Assembly: GCA_910583935.1 (NCBI GenBank)
Contig: CAJTZM010000001.1
Coordinates: forward strand, 1 to 64,000
Direction of reading: 5' to 3'
DNA from: an uncultured Oscillospiraceae bacterium
GTDB lineage: Bacteria > Bacillota > Clostridia > Oscillospirales > Ruminococcaceae
DNA length: 64,000 nucleotides
The translations under genes were made by a program, and so were the position numbers. The notes below the pieces were generated by a model that saw only the letters and a list, made by a program, of their open reading frames with translations, was not told the DNA's origin and searched no databases. Below, piece by piece: positions 1-7,353 of this stretch (its first letter is position 1; each line of letters opens with the position of its first letter).

Positions 1-24
1 GTTCGAGTCCCTGATGGTGCACCA
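1..24 (+). tRNA. 3' end of a tRNA (isotype not determinable)
   Basis: The window opens inside a tRNA. The T-loop TTCGAGT, the T-stem 3' strand CCCTG, the acceptor 3' strand ATGGTGC, a discriminator A and an encoded CCA end at base 24. The anticodon lies outside the window, so the amino acid cannot be read. It is probably co-transcribed with the tRNA-Glu 34 bases downstream. Confidence 0.85.
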
Positions 25-58
25 AGAAGCGCCTTCTGAACGGGGAGGCGCGAGGTTT

Positions 59-133
59 GGCCCGTTGGTCAAGCGGTCAAGACACCGGCCTCTCACGCCG
101 GTAACGCGGGTTCGATTCCCGCACGGGTCACCA
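59..133 (+). tRNA. tRNA-Glu (anticodon CTC)
   Basis: A complete 75-nt cloverleaf. The acceptor GGCCCGT pairs with ACGGGTC, the D-loop region is GGTCAAGCGGTCAAGAC, and the anticodon stem CCGGC/GCCGG encloses the loop CTCTCAC. That places CTC at positions 34-36, reading GAG. The T-arm GCGGG-TTCGATT-CCCGC and an encoded CCA follow. It sits between another tRNA and a 5S rRNA gene, so the three probably form the end of an rRNA/tRNA transcription unit. Confidence 0.96.
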
Positions 134-200
134 TGGATGAGCTCTGGCTTACTAAGTCAGGTTCACATATATGCTGTACGGTTCTTCTGCCGTGCTTTTA

Positions 201-316
201 ACCGGTGCTTATTACGGTGAGGTCCCACCTGTTCCCATTCCGAACACAGTAGTTAAGCTCATTCGTGCCGAAGATACTTGGCGGGTCACTGCCTGGAAAA
301 ATAGGTCGGTGCCGGT
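201..316 (+). rRNA. rrf: 5S ribosomal RNA
   Basis: The typical bacterial 5S core is present, including the conserved segment CCGTTCC-like/CCATTCCGAACAC followed by GTTAAGC and a CGCCGAAG-like loop. Helix I is formed by ACCGGTGC at 201-208 and GGTGCCGGT at 308-316, giving a length of about 116 nt. It is followed directly by an intrinsic terminator. No 16S or 23S gene is in the window; they may lie upstream, or this may be a 5S within a tRNA cluster. The ends are set by helix pairing and may shift by 1-3 bases. Confidence 0.93.
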
Positions 317-324
317 ACCTTTAC

Positions 325-352
325 AAAAAAGAACGCAGTCGCGTTCTTTTTT
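325..352 (+). terminator. Intrinsic terminator of the tRNA/5S unit
   Basis: A 12-bp stem (left arm 325-336, right arm 341-352) encloses the loop AGTC. The right arm ends in a T run continuing to about 359. Confidence 0.93.
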
Positions 353-492
353 GTTTTTTATGTTGAGAAGATTATAAAAAATTTTATTGGCGTTTCCCTA
401 AGCTTTGCGTGAAAAAATGTTATCAAGGTTTACAATTAAATCTTTAAAAACTGTGCAATCATACCAAAGCTTGTTTTTTTCTGCAAATTTTG

Positions 493-521
493 TTTACAAA
501 ATCTTTGTTGTGTGATACCAT
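493..521 (+). promoter_or_regulatory. Sigma-A-type promoter of the first SIS gene
   Basis: -35 TTTACA (493-498), a 17-bp spacer and -10 TACCAT (516-521). The same -35, spacer length and downstream AACGTCATAGGATAAC recur at 2582-2627, which supports both as real promoters. Bases 361-492 upstream are AT-rich and hold nothing else I recognise. Confidence 0.8.
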
Positions 522-523
522 AA

Positions 524-639
524 CGTCATAGGATAACCTTTGAATGCAAAAGGCTGTCCAACTGGCTGAGGGGGTGACCTTCAGCGGTCTGTTCTTCTTT
601 TAGAAGGACCAGTTTACCAAAATTAAGGAGGAAATTCCA
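524..639 (+). promoter_or_regulatory. Structured mRNA leader, copy 1 (three hairpins)
   Basis: This predicted 5' UTR of about 112 nt shares its architecture with the leader at 2613-2723. Hairpin 1: GGATA (531-535) with TGTCC (555-559), plus inner CCTTT/AAAGG. Hairpin 2: CTGAGGG (566-572) and CCTTCAG (578-584), with a 5-nt loop. Hairpin 3: 586-610, two stem segments flanking a small asymmetry. One base separates hairpins 2 and 3, and 29 bases separate hairpin 3 from the ATG. The 3' part, CAAAATTAAGGAGGAAATTC, holds the RBS. Stem sequences differ between copies while pairing is kept. No known riboswitch class is recognised. A cis-regulatory or mRNA-stabilising role is inferred. Confidence 0.7.
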
Positions 640-1605
640 ATGGCTTGTTGTCCGAAATCCATCATTGAAGATGTCTTGAAGAAGCATGACAAAATTACTC
701 ATGTGTATTTTGTTGCTTGCGGTGGTTCTTACGCTGGTTTGTATCCTGCGAAATATTTCCTGCAGAGCGAAGCGAAGGATCTGATTATTGGTCATTATTC
801 TTCTAATGAATTCTGCCATGCTACTCCTAAGGCCTTAGGTAAAGATTCTATCGTTATTACGCAGTCTTTCTCTGGTACTACGCCTGAGACTGTACGTGCT
901 GCTGGTATTGCACAGGAGGCTGGTGCTGCTTCTATCGCTGTCACCTATGATGCGGAGAGCCCCTTGGCGAAAAACGGCGATCATGTTGTCACCTATGGAA
1001 CGACTAAGGATGCAAATGATAACGGTCATGCAAAGGCCCTGTGGCTGGCTGTTGAGATCTTGAAGCAGACCGAGGGTTATGATCATTACGACGCTTTCAT
1101 GGCCTCCTATGAGAAATACAACGAGATTGTTCCGGCTGCGAAGGAGAAATTTGCTCCTACTGCTAAGGCTTGGGCGGATAAGTACGGCGAAGAGAAACTC
1201 ATTTATGTTATGGGTTCTGGCCCCAACTATGGTGTTACGTATTCTTATGCGATCTGCCTGCTGCAGGAAATGCAGTGGATCCATTCTTCTGCGATCCATT
1301 CTGGCGAGTATTTCCATGGCCCGTTTGAGATCACTGATAAGGATGTTCCCTTCATCATGATGATGAGCACCGGCCGTACCCGTGCACTGGATCAGAGAGC
1401 TCTGGACTTCCTGCACAGATTTGGCGAGAAGATCATGGTTCTGGACAACGAGGAAATGGGCCTGAATGCGCTGGATTCCAACGTTGCCGAGTTCTTCAAC
1501 CAGATCTTTACCGCTGCTTTGCTGGATATGTTCTATATGGATCTGTGCGAGGTAAGAAAGCATCCGCGTCCCACGAGAAGATACATGTGGAAACTGAAAT
1601 ACTAA
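640..1605 (+). CDS. SIS-domain sugar-phosphate deglycase/isomerase, FrlB-like (copy 1)
   Basis: This 321-residue protein has two SIS (sugar isomerase) domains, about 20-140 and 185-305. The first has VACGGS (25-30) and the phosphate-binding loop SFSGTT (76-81). The second has HSGEYFHGPFE (220-230), matching the family motif SGEFxHGP of fructosamine-6-phosphate deglycases (FrlB/FraB). The C-terminal KHPRPTRRYMWKLKY resembles the tail of E. coli FrlB. Known family members cleave 6-phosphorylated Amadori products such as fructoselysine-6-P to glucose-6-P and an amine; the exact substrate here is inferred. No kinase or transporter partner is adjacent. The RBS AAGGAGG lies 8 bases before the ATG. 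T-ending codons (GCT, GGT, TCT) dominate as in tuf, suggesting high expression. A close paralogue lies at 2724. Confidence 0.85.
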   Translation: MACCPKSIIEDVLKKHDKITHVYFVACGGSYAGLYPAKYFLQSEAKDLIIGHYSSNEFCHATPKALGKDSIVITQSFSGTTPETVRAAGIAQEAGAASIAVTYDAESPLAKNGDHVVTYGTTKDANDNGHAKALWLAVEILKQTEGYDHYDAFMASYEKYNEIVPAAKEKFAPTAKAWADKYGEEKLIYVMGSGPNYGVTYSYAICLLQEMQWIHSSAIHSGEYFHGPFEITDKDVPFIMMMSTGRTRALDQRALDFLHRFGEKIMVLDNEEMGLNALDSNVAEFFNQIFTAALLDMFYMDLCEVRKHPRPTRRYMWKLKY

Positions 1606-1680
1606 TCCTGCTTTTTTAGCTACATACCATAAGGTAAGATTAGTTGTTTTGTTTCATGCAAAACAAGATTTCATCTGTGC

Positions 1681-1718
1681 AAAAGGGTGTAACTCATTGA
1701 TTTGGGTTACACCCTTTT
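1681..1718 (+). terminator. Intrinsic terminator after SIS gene 1
   Basis: Inverted repeat with left arm 1681-1695 and right arm 1704-1718, ending in CCCTTTT, about 75 bases after the stop codon. Confidence 0.85.
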
Positions 1719-1809
1719 CATACTTTTCATAAATTGAGAAATCGCAGCTGCAGCCCCTGTATTCCATATGAAACGGATAGAGAAAACGAAAATGAGGTGC
1801 TATACGACC

Positions 1810-2427
1810 ATGAAGGTTTTGATGATCAACGGCAGCCCTCGAAAAGAGGGAAATACCTATATTGCTTTGCGTGAAATGGAAAAAGTATTCCATGAAAAAG
1901 GCGTCGAGACAGAAATTTTGCAGGTTGGAAATCAGGATATCAGGGGATGTACCGCCTGTCTTTTCTGCAAAAAGAACGGAAAATGCGTGTTGGATGATCT
2001 GGTGAACCAGACGGCTCCCAAACTGGAAGAATGCGCCGGCCTGATAGTGGCAAGCCCAGTGTACTACGCTTCCGCCAACGGAACACTGATCTCCTTTTTG
2101 GATCGGCTTTTCTACAGCACGAGCTTTGATAAGTCCATGAAGGTCGGCGCCAGCGTTGCGGTGGCGCGGCGGGGCGGCCTGTCCGCCACCTTCGATCAGC
2201 TGAACAAGTATTTTACCATTTCCGGCATGCCGGTGGCTTCCAGCCAGTATTGGAACAGCGTTCACGGCGCCGCGCCGGGAGAAGCGGTCCGGGACGAAGA
2301 AGGCCTGCAGGTCATGCGGGTTCTTGCGAGAAATATGAGTTTTTTGATGCAGAGCATTGCACTTGGCAAGGAAAAATATGGACTTCCTGCAAAAGAAGCG
2401 CCCTGCCGAACCAATTTCATCCGATAA
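1810..2427 (+). CDS. Flavodoxin-fold NAD(P)H-dependent oxidoreductase
   Basis: A 205-residue protein opening with MKVLMINGSPRKEGNT, the FMN-phosphate-binding loop of NADPH-dependent FMN reductases. CTACLFCKKNGKC, about residues 51-63, is the Cys-rich segment common in clostridial iron-sulfur flavoproteins. ASPVYYASANG is the typical flavin-contacting loop. It ends in RTNFIR, the usual family terminus, so the end is intact. The start at 1810 is chosen because the flavodoxin fold begins there; an in-frame ATG at 1768 would add 14 residues unlike the family. It sits alone between the two SIS genes, and no functional link is shown. The physiological substrate is unknown. Confidence 0.85.
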   Translation: MKVLMINGSPRKEGNTYIALREMEKVFHEKGVETEILQVGNQDIRGCTACLFCKKNGKCVLDDLVNQTAPKLEECAGLIVASPVYYASANGTLISFLDRLFYSTSFDKSMKVGASVAVARRGGLSATFDQLNKYFTISGMPVASSQYWNSVHGAAPGEAVRDEEGLQVMRVLARNMSFLMQSIALGKEKYGLPAKEAPCRTNFIR

Positions 2428-2581
2428 TGGACGTTATCGCCATGACGAAAGGGAGCATATCCGATGAACGAAACTCACATTCTGCAAAAAGAAGCTTTCA
2501 CGATCTTAACTGATTGGACATAATTTTTTTAAAAAATTAGAAAATAGCGGAAGACACAAATCATTTTTTTAAAAGAGGCTA

Positions 2582-2610
2582 TTTACAAAAGAGGATAGAT
2601 ATGATATTAT
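2582..2610 (+). promoter_or_regulatory. Sigma-A-type promoter of the second SIS gene
   Basis: -35 TTTACA (2582-2587), a 17-bp spacer and -10 TATTAT (2605-2610), followed by the same AACGTCATAGGATAAC block as at 522-537. The -10 is closer to consensus than in copy 1. Confidence 0.85.
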
Positions 2611-2612
2611 AA

Positions 2613-2723
2613 CGTCATAGGATAACTCTTGAGGTTATAGAGTATCCAGCAATCGGAGTGATTCTCTGGTGGTACGGACCCGAAGGGTGCGTGCAGTTCA
2701 TCAAAATTAAGGAGGAAATTCTA
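2613..2723 (+). promoter_or_regulatory. Structured mRNA leader, copy 2 (three hairpins)
   Basis: It has the same plan as the leader at 524-639. Hairpin 1: GGATA (2620-2624) with TATCC (2643-2647), plus inner CTCT/AGAG. Hairpin 2: ATCGGAG (2652-2658) with CTCTGGT (2664-2670), 5-nt loop. Hairpin 3: GTACG/CGTGC and ACCC/GGGT around the loop GAA (2672-2694). Spacings (1 base between hairpins 2 and 3, 29 bases from hairpin 3 to ATG) are identical to copy 1. Several base pairs change on both sides between copies, which is evidence for selected RNA structure. Function is not known. Confidence 0.72.
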
Positions 2724-3698
2724 ATGGCTTGTTGTCCAAAATCCATCATCGCCGACATTTTGAAAGCCCGTGAAGACAAAGGCGGCATCGTAAACGTGTA
2801 TTACGTGGCCTGCGGCGGTTCCTACGCCGGCCTGCATCCGGGTAAATTCTTTTTACAGAGCGAAGCGAAAAAGGTGACGGTCGATCATTATACCGCCAAC
2901 GAATTCTGCCATGCTACGCCTAAGGCGCTGGGCCCGAATTCCATCGTAATTACCCAGTCTCATTCCGGTACCACTCCTGAGACGGTAAAAGCTGCCGAAA
3001 TTGCCCAGAAGTCTGGCGCTGCTTCGATTGTCATCACCTTTGACGATCAGAGTCCTCTGGCGAAAAACGGCGACTATGTGCTGAAATATGAAGCGAAGGC
3101 GACCGCTGATATGACCGGTATGGCTTTCGGTCTGAAGCTGGCTGTTGAAATCCTCAATCAGATTGAGGGCTATGAGAACTACGACGAGATGATGAACGGC
3201 TTTGACCGGATCGACGGTATTGTCAAGCATGCCAAAGAGTTCTTAACCCCCAGAGCGAAGGTCTTTGCAGAGCAGTATAAGGACGAGAAGCTCATTTATA
3301 TGATGGGCTCCGGCGCAAACTACTGTGTCGCTTACTCCTTTGCCATCTGCCTGCTGATGGAGATGCAGTGGGTCAATTCCTCCGCGATCCATTCTGGCGA
3401 GTACTTCCATGGTCCGTTCGAGATCACCGACCGCGAGACCCCCTTTATTATCCTGATGAGCGAAGGCCGTACCCGTCCGCTGGATCAAAGAGCGCTGGAT
3501 TTCCTCAACAGATTTGCGGAAAAGGTTATCATTCTCGACGCAAAAGAGCTGGGCCTGGAGACCATTGACGATAAGGTTTCCGAGTTCTTTAACCCGCTTT
3601 TGATGGGCGCCGCTTTGGGCTGCTACTCCTATGAGCTGTCTATCGCGAGAAAACATCCGCTGTCCTGCAGAAGATATATGTGGAAGCTGAAATACTAA
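2724..3698 (+). CDS. SIS-domain sugar-phosphate deglycase/isomerase, FrlB-like (copy 2)
   Basis: A 324-residue close paralogue of the protein at 640-1605. They share MACCPKSII, YVACGGSYAG, the SIS loop SHSGTTPET, HSGEYFHGPFEI and the tail RRYMWKLKY. The largest differences are in the middle (about 125-175) and near the C-terminus. The start at 2724 matches the paralogue and has AAGGAGG 8 bases upstream; an in-frame ATG at 2658 would fall inside the leader hairpins and is rejected. Codon use is less T-biased than copy 1, so the copies may differ in expression or age. A second substrate range is possible but unproven. Confidence 0.85.
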   Translation: MACCPKSIIADILKAREDKGGIVNVYYVACGGSYAGLHPGKFFLQSEAKKVTVDHYTANEFCHATPKALGPNSIVITQSHSGTTPETVKAAEIAQKSGAASIVITFDDQSPLAKNGDYVLKYEAKATADMTGMAFGLKLAVEILNQIEGYENYDEMMNGFDRIDGIVKHAKEFLTPRAKVFAEQYKDEKLIYMMGSGANYCVAYSFAICLLMEMQWVNSSAIHSGEYFHGPFEITDRETPFIILMSEGRTRPLDQRALDFLNRFAEKVIILDAKELGLETIDDKVSEFFNPLLMGAALGCYSYELSIARKHPLSCRRYMWKLKY

Positions 3699-3747
3699 TT
3701 CATAGATTTTTTGGAAATATCGGTCTGCCGGTTTCCTGATTGATCCT

Positions 3748-3788
3748 AAAAGCCTGGCGTCTGTTTTCAAGCAGGGCCAGGCTTTTTT
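3748..3788 (+). terminator. Intrinsic terminator after SIS gene 2
   Basis: An 11-bp stem AAAAGCCTGGC (3748-3758) / GCCAGGCTTTT (3776-3786), with the T run reaching 3788. Confidence 0.9.
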
Positions 3789-3821
3789 GGATAGAAAAAC
3801 AGCGCCGAAGGGGGAGAGTTT

Positions 3822-4289
3822 ATGAGACGAAGGGATCGGGAAGTGACAAAGGTGGAGGATCAATTATCCATTTTAAACGATTGCAAGGTTTGCCGGATTG
3901 CTGTACAAGACGCGCAGGGACTTTATATTGTACCATTAAATTTTGGTTATTCCTATGAGCAGGGCCATTTGACGCTGTACTTTCATAGTGCGGCATCGGG
4001 CAGAAAGATCAGCGCTATCGAAAAAAATGGGGCGATCGCCTTTGAAATGGACTGCCGGCATCGCCTGATTGTGGCGGAAACCGCCTGTGGATACGGCTAT
4101 GCTTTTGGCAGCATCATTGGGAACGGAACCGCTTCCATCGTCTGGGATACCCAGGAAAAACAAAGGGCGCTTTCTCTGCTGATGAAGCACCAAACAGGAA
4201 GGGAATTTGTTTTTGACAGCCGGTCGGCAGACGCTGTAACCGTTTTAAAAATGGAGGTTACCGCCTTTAGCGTAAAAGAGCGCCGGTAG
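3822..4289 (+). CDS. Pyridoxamine 5'-phosphate oxidase-family flavin-binding protein
   Basis: This 155-residue protein matches the small PNPOx-like/NimA-like split-barrel family. It has an N-terminal helix followed by VCRIAVQDAQGLYIVPLNFGY, a central strand with LYFHSAASGRKI (the FMN-phosphate contact region) and GYGYAFGSIIGNGTASIV near residue 100. Members are often annotated as 5-nitroimidazole resistance or heme/flavin-binding proteins; the specific reaction cannot be told. The RBS GGGGGAG lies 6 bases before the ATG. It follows the terminator of SIS gene 2 and has no partner in the same transcript. Confidence 0.8.
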   Translation: MRRRDREVTKVEDQLSILNDCKVCRIAVQDAQGLYIVPLNFGYSYEQGHLTLYFHSAASGRKISAIEKNGAIAFEMDCRHRLIVAETACGYGYAFGSIIGNGTASIVWDTQEKQRALSLLMKHQTGREFVFDSRSADAVTVLKMEVTAFSVKERR

Positions 4290-4325
4290 GAGAGGCGTAC
4301 AGTGCTGTCTAGCTCCCTCCTTTGG

Positions 4326-4354
4326 TTGACTTTTGTCCGATTTCGTGTTACGCT
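4326..4354 (+). promoter_or_regulatory. Promoter of the redoxin gene
   Basis: -35 TTGACT (4326-4331), a 17-bp spacer and -10 TACGCT (4349-4354), about 100 bases before the start codon. Confidence 0.55.
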
Positions 4355-4455
4355 GAAAGTAGAAAAAGCTGAAAGAATACGGCAAAATTTGGCTCGAGGC
4401 ATAAAAATCAGAGTGGATGACGCTTTGAAATTTTTAAGTAAAGAGGAGAAAAAGA

Positions 4456-5016
4456 ATGGCAAAAATTAATGTTGGCGAAAAAATGGAAAATTTCGTGTTC
4501 GATACTCCTTACAAAAGAGGGATGGACCTGCAAACTATTGTAAACGGCAAAAAAACGGGCCTGCTGTTTTCCCGGTACTATGGCTGTTCCTTGTGCCGTT
4601 ACGATATGATCCAGCTGAAGGAGCAGTACGATAAGATTACCGCAACCGGCGGGCAGGTGGTTTTTGTGCTTCAGTCCGACCCGGACCTGCTGGCTCGTAA
4701 TTTTACCGAAAGGGAGTATCCTTTCTGGGTGATCGCCGATCCGGAGCAGAAAATTTACCAGGCGTTGTCCATCGACCCGGCTGCCTCGATTAAAGACGCT
4801 ATTGACGAAAAGGCGCTGAAAAAAATCCAGGCTGCAAGAAAGCTGGGTTTGGAGCATGGCGAATATGAGGGAAATGAAGATCAGCTTCCGGCGGCGTTTG
4901 TGATCGAGCCGGATCTGACGGTGACCTATGCCCATTATGCAAAAACTGCCGGGGATATTCCGGACGTAGACGAATTTGCTGGGCTTTTGGCAAAGAAATG
5001 CTGCTGCTGTAAATAA
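4456..5016 (+). CDS. AhpC/TSA-like redoxin-domain protein with Cys4 tail
   Basis: A 186-residue thioredoxin-fold protein of the peroxiredoxin-like type. YYGCSLCRYD places a CxxC pair at C44/C47 where peroxiredoxins carry the active cysteine. VVFVLQSDP and FWVIADPEQKIYQAL match the AhpC-TSA core, and AAFVIEPDLTVTYAHY resembles the C-terminal strand pair. The last residues are KKCCCCK (C182-C185), an unusual tetra-cysteine end that could bind metal or serve as a resolving site; this is inference. The RBS GAGGAG precedes the ATG. A thiol-peroxidase or disulfide reductase role is likely but not proven. The gene is monocistronic, with its own promoter and terminator. Confidence 0.75.
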   Translation: MAKINVGEKMENFVFDTPYKRGMDLQTIVNGKKTGLLFSRYYGCSLCRYDMIQLKEQYDKITATGGQVVFVLQSDPDLLARNFTEREYPFWVIADPEQKIYQALSIDPAASIKDAIDEKALKKIQAARKLGLEHGEYEGNEDQLPAAFVIEPDLTVTYAHYAKTAGDIPDVDEFAGLLAKKCCCCK

Positions 5017-5025
5017 CGATGAAGA

Positions 5026-5059
5026 GGGAGCCGGTGTTTTAGATAACGGCTCCTTTTTT
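5026..5059 (+). terminator. Intrinsic terminator after the redoxin gene
   Basis: GGAGCCG (5027-5033) pairs with CGGCTCC (5047-5053), followed by six Ts. The next gene's RBS begins right after it, so some read-through into the GNAT gene is plausible. Confidence 0.85.
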
Positions 5060-5069
5060 AAGGAGTAGA

Positions 5070-5651
5070 ATGAAAACAGAAATCTTTCATACGGATTACA
5101 ATCTGGCTCCGGAGAAGCTGCGGTGGGAAATCGCGGCTTTACTGCATAAAATTTGGCCGGACAGCGCGTTGCAGGCGGGAAAGCTGCTCCCAACCCATCG
5201 GCCGCAGCTGAAGGCCCAATCCGTTTGCTGCTGTTGCGGCGGCAGGCTGGTGGGATATGCCGGCGTTGTGCAGAAATCGGTTCGGATCGGTGAGACGACT
5301 TTTATTGCGGCAGGACTTTCCTGCGTTGCCGCTGATCCGGATTGGCGTGGACAGGGCGTTGGAAAGAATATCGTCAAGTCGGCAACCGAATGGATTCAAA
5401 GCCAATCACAGATTGACCTGGGGGTTTTCACCTGCCATCCAGCCTTGTCCGGCTTTTATCAAGGGGCTGGCAATTGGCAGGTGCAGCCGCAGGCGGTTCT
5501 GCTGGGCAGCGAGGAATCAGGGGGCCTGTCCAGCGATTCTTTAGACGTGGATGTCCTCATGCGTCCATTTTCCCAAAAAGCAACGGAGAATTGGGACTGG
5601 ATCAAGCGCTCGACCATCCAGCTGGCACTGCCTGTAGGGGATTTTTGGTGA
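5070..5651 (+). CDS. GNAT-family N-acetyltransferase
   Basis: A 193-residue acyl-CoA-dependent acetyltransferase. The acetyl-CoA binding motif A is visible as CVAADPDWRGQGVGKNI, with R93-x-x-G-V-G. FTCHPALSGFYQGAGNW corresponds to the C-terminal substrate/CoA region. Residues 53-56 are four consecutive cysteines (SVCCCCGG) in the strand that normally reads the substrate side, an odd feature also seen at the end of the neighbouring redoxin. The acceptor substrate is unknown. The start has the RBS AAGGAG 5 bases upstream, directly after the preceding terminator. Confidence 0.82.
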   Translation: MKTEIFHTDYNLAPEKLRWEIAALLHKIWPDSALQAGKLLPTHRPQLKAQSVCCCCGGRLVGYAGVVQKSVRIGETTFIAAGLSCVAADPDWRGQGVGKNIVKSATEWIQSQSQIDLGVFTCHPALSGFYQGAGNWQVQPQAVLLGSEESGGLSSDSLDVDVLMRPFSQKATENWDWIKRSTIQLALPVGDFW

Positions 5652-5719
5652 GACAATTCTGCGTTTTGCTGAAAAAAGCCATTTAATGAAGCTTTCCGCA
5701 GAAAAAATCTGTGGGAGGA

Positions 5720-5756
5720 AAGAACCGCCTCCTATCATAGGAAGGCGGTTCTTTCT
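5720..5756 (+). terminator. Intrinsic terminator after the GNAT gene
   Basis: Stem AGAACCGCCT / AGGCGGTTCT (about 5721-5730 with 5743-5752), followed by TTCTTT. The rest of 5652-5961 holds only this terminator and the promoter at 5812-5840. Confidence 0.85.
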
Positions 5757-5811
5757 TTCCTTAGATCTGCAAATTTCTGCGCGGCATGAAGGAAATAATT
5801 TGAGAATGCAA

Positions 5812-5840
5812 TAGATTTTTGTATGAGAATATCGTATAAT
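5812..5840 (+). promoter_or_regulatory. Possible promoter of the exopolysaccharide operon
   Basis: A perfect -10 TATAAT (5835-5840) with a weak -35 TAGATT (5812-5817) at 17 bp. Confidence 0.45.
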
Positions 5841-5961
5841 ATAAATATATGTCCATGAAAAAATCGTTTATTAAGTAGTTTTTGAAATGGAAGTTCCCTT
5901 GATAAGGTTTCTTTATAAGAAAAGCTTTCCGCAAAGGGTTGCGGATTTCAGGAGGACGTTT

Positions 5962-7353
5962 ATGATTCGGGAAAATGAGGCGCTGCTCAACCGTTTAAAT
6001 ATCGCGACCGATTTGGCGGTTTTGTTTCTTTCTGTTTTTTTCAGCTATGGGATACGCTTTTATATATTTAACGCAGCGTCAGAAACCCATTTGCTGCTAA
6101 GTGCTTATATGCTGTTTGTACTGGCGCTGGTGCCGTTTTATTATCTGGTTTTGAGTACCTTTGATTTGATCAACGTCTTTACTTCCCGTTCCTTTAGCGA
6201 AGAAATCGTCAAGCTGATCCAGGCCAATACGGTGATGGCAGGAATTATCACGGCGATTTTGTTCGCCCTAAAATGGAACCTTCTGTCTCGCTGGGTAATG
6301 GTACAATACTTTTTTATCAGTACGCTGCTTTTGATTGGAAAGCATTGGCTGATCGACCGTCTGCGCCGGACAGGCTACCACAAAAAAACGCTGATCATTC
6401 TGGGATCTGGGGATTCGGCAAAGGACTATCTTGAGACGATTCGTGCCCAGAAGGGATATGTCTACGATTATCTGGGATATATTTCCGGAAAAGCCCAGCT
6501 GGATGGAGATTACCTGGGTGGATATGACCGACTGTTTGAGGTTTTAAATGAGCGCAAGCCAAATGAGCTGATCTGCGCGCTGGATATTTCGGAAGCGTCT
6601 TATCTGGAGCAGATCATGTCTGACTGCGAAAGAACCGGGACAAAGATTTCCATTATCCCTTTTTGCTATAGATACATCCCCAGCTGCCCGTCGATTGACC
6701 AGATTGACCGCATCCCGCTGATCAATATCCGCAAAATCCCTTTGGATAATTACGCCAACGCTTTTCTCAAACGGGCGATGGATTTTTTAGGCTCCCTTTT
6801 TTTGATGATTTTTCTTTCACCGGTCCTGCTGGCAACCGCTATTGGTGTGAAAATCAGCTCGCCTGGTCCGGTGATTTTTAAACAGGAGCGGGTTGGGCTG
6901 AACAAAGAGCTGTTTATGATGTATAAATTTCGCTCCATGGTGGTAAACGACCAATCAAATACGGCGTGGAGCACCAACGAGGATCCGAGAAAAACAAAAT
7001 TCGGCGCGTTCATCCGCAAGTTTTCCATTGACGAGCTGCCGCAGCTTTACAACGTGCTGAAAGGGGATATGAGCTTAGTCGGTCCGCGCCCAGAGCTGCC
7101 CTATTTTGTAAAGAGCTTTCAAAACAGCGTTCCGCTTTATATGGTCAAGCATCAGGTAAAGCCGGGGATCACTGGCTTGGCGCAGGTGAAAGGGTATCGG
7201 GGGGATACATCTATCCCCAAGCGGGTGGAATGGGATATTCATTACATCGAAAACTGGAGTTTGCTTTTGGATATCAAAATCCTTTTCCAGACGGTTTTTA
7301 AGGGCTTACGTAATGAAGAGGTACTGCCGGCTGGTGAAAAAAAGGAGAAATGA
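5962..7353 (+). CDS. Polyprenyl glycosylphosphotransferase (initiating sugar transferase)
   Basis: This 463-residue membrane enzyme starts polysaccharide repeat-unit synthesis by moving a sugar-1-phosphate from a nucleotide sugar to undecaprenyl phosphate. About four N-terminal TM helices lie within 1-125. A nucleotide-binding-like domain follows (LIILGSGDSAKDYLETI). The C-terminal bacterial sugar transferase domain has a re-entrant helix (KRAMDFLGSLFLMIFLSPVL), ISSPGPVIFKQERVG, YKFRSM and SLVGPRPELP. The start at 5962 is chosen because AGGAGG lies 6 bases before it, while the upstream ATG at 5887 lacks an RBS. Its stop overlaps the next gene by ATGA. The sugar specificity cannot be read. Confidence 0.9.
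   Translation: MIRENEALLNRLNIATDLAVLFLSVFFSYGIRFYIFNAASETHLLLSAYMLFVLALVPFYYLVLSTFDLINVFTSRSFSEEIVKLIQANTVMAGIITAILFALKWNLLSRWVMVQYFFISTLLLIGKHWLIDRLRRTGYHKKTLIILGSGDSAKDYLETIRAQKGYVYDYLGYISGKAQLDGDYLGGYDRLFEVLNERKPNELICALDISEASYLEQIMSDCERTGTKISIIPFCYRYIPSCPSIDQIDRIPLINIRKIPLDNYANAFLKRAMDFLGSLFLMIFLSPVLLATAIGVKISSPGPVIFKQERVGLNKELFMMYKFRSMVVNDQSNTAWSTNEDPRKTKFGAFIRKFSIDELPQLYNVLKGDMSLVGPRPELPYFVKSFQNSVPLYMVKHQVKPGITGLAQVKGYRGDTSIPKRVEWDIHYIENWSLLLDIKILFQTVFKGLRNEEVLPAGEKKEK

Noticed and set aside
524..639. glmS ribozyme or T-box in front of the SIS gene
   Set aside because: No ribozyme core, no specifier loop and no T-box bulge TGGNACC are present; the hairpins do not fit either class.
526..1563. 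Long open frames antisense to SIS gene 1 (526-819 and 835-1563, minus)
   Set aside because: They mirror the coding strand of a clear FrlB-like gene, have no RBS and no family resemblance.
2250..2513. Possible frameshifted extension of the flavodoxin-fold gene
   Set aside because: The protein already ends with the family's normal RTNFIR terminus; the overlapping frame has no family-like sequence.
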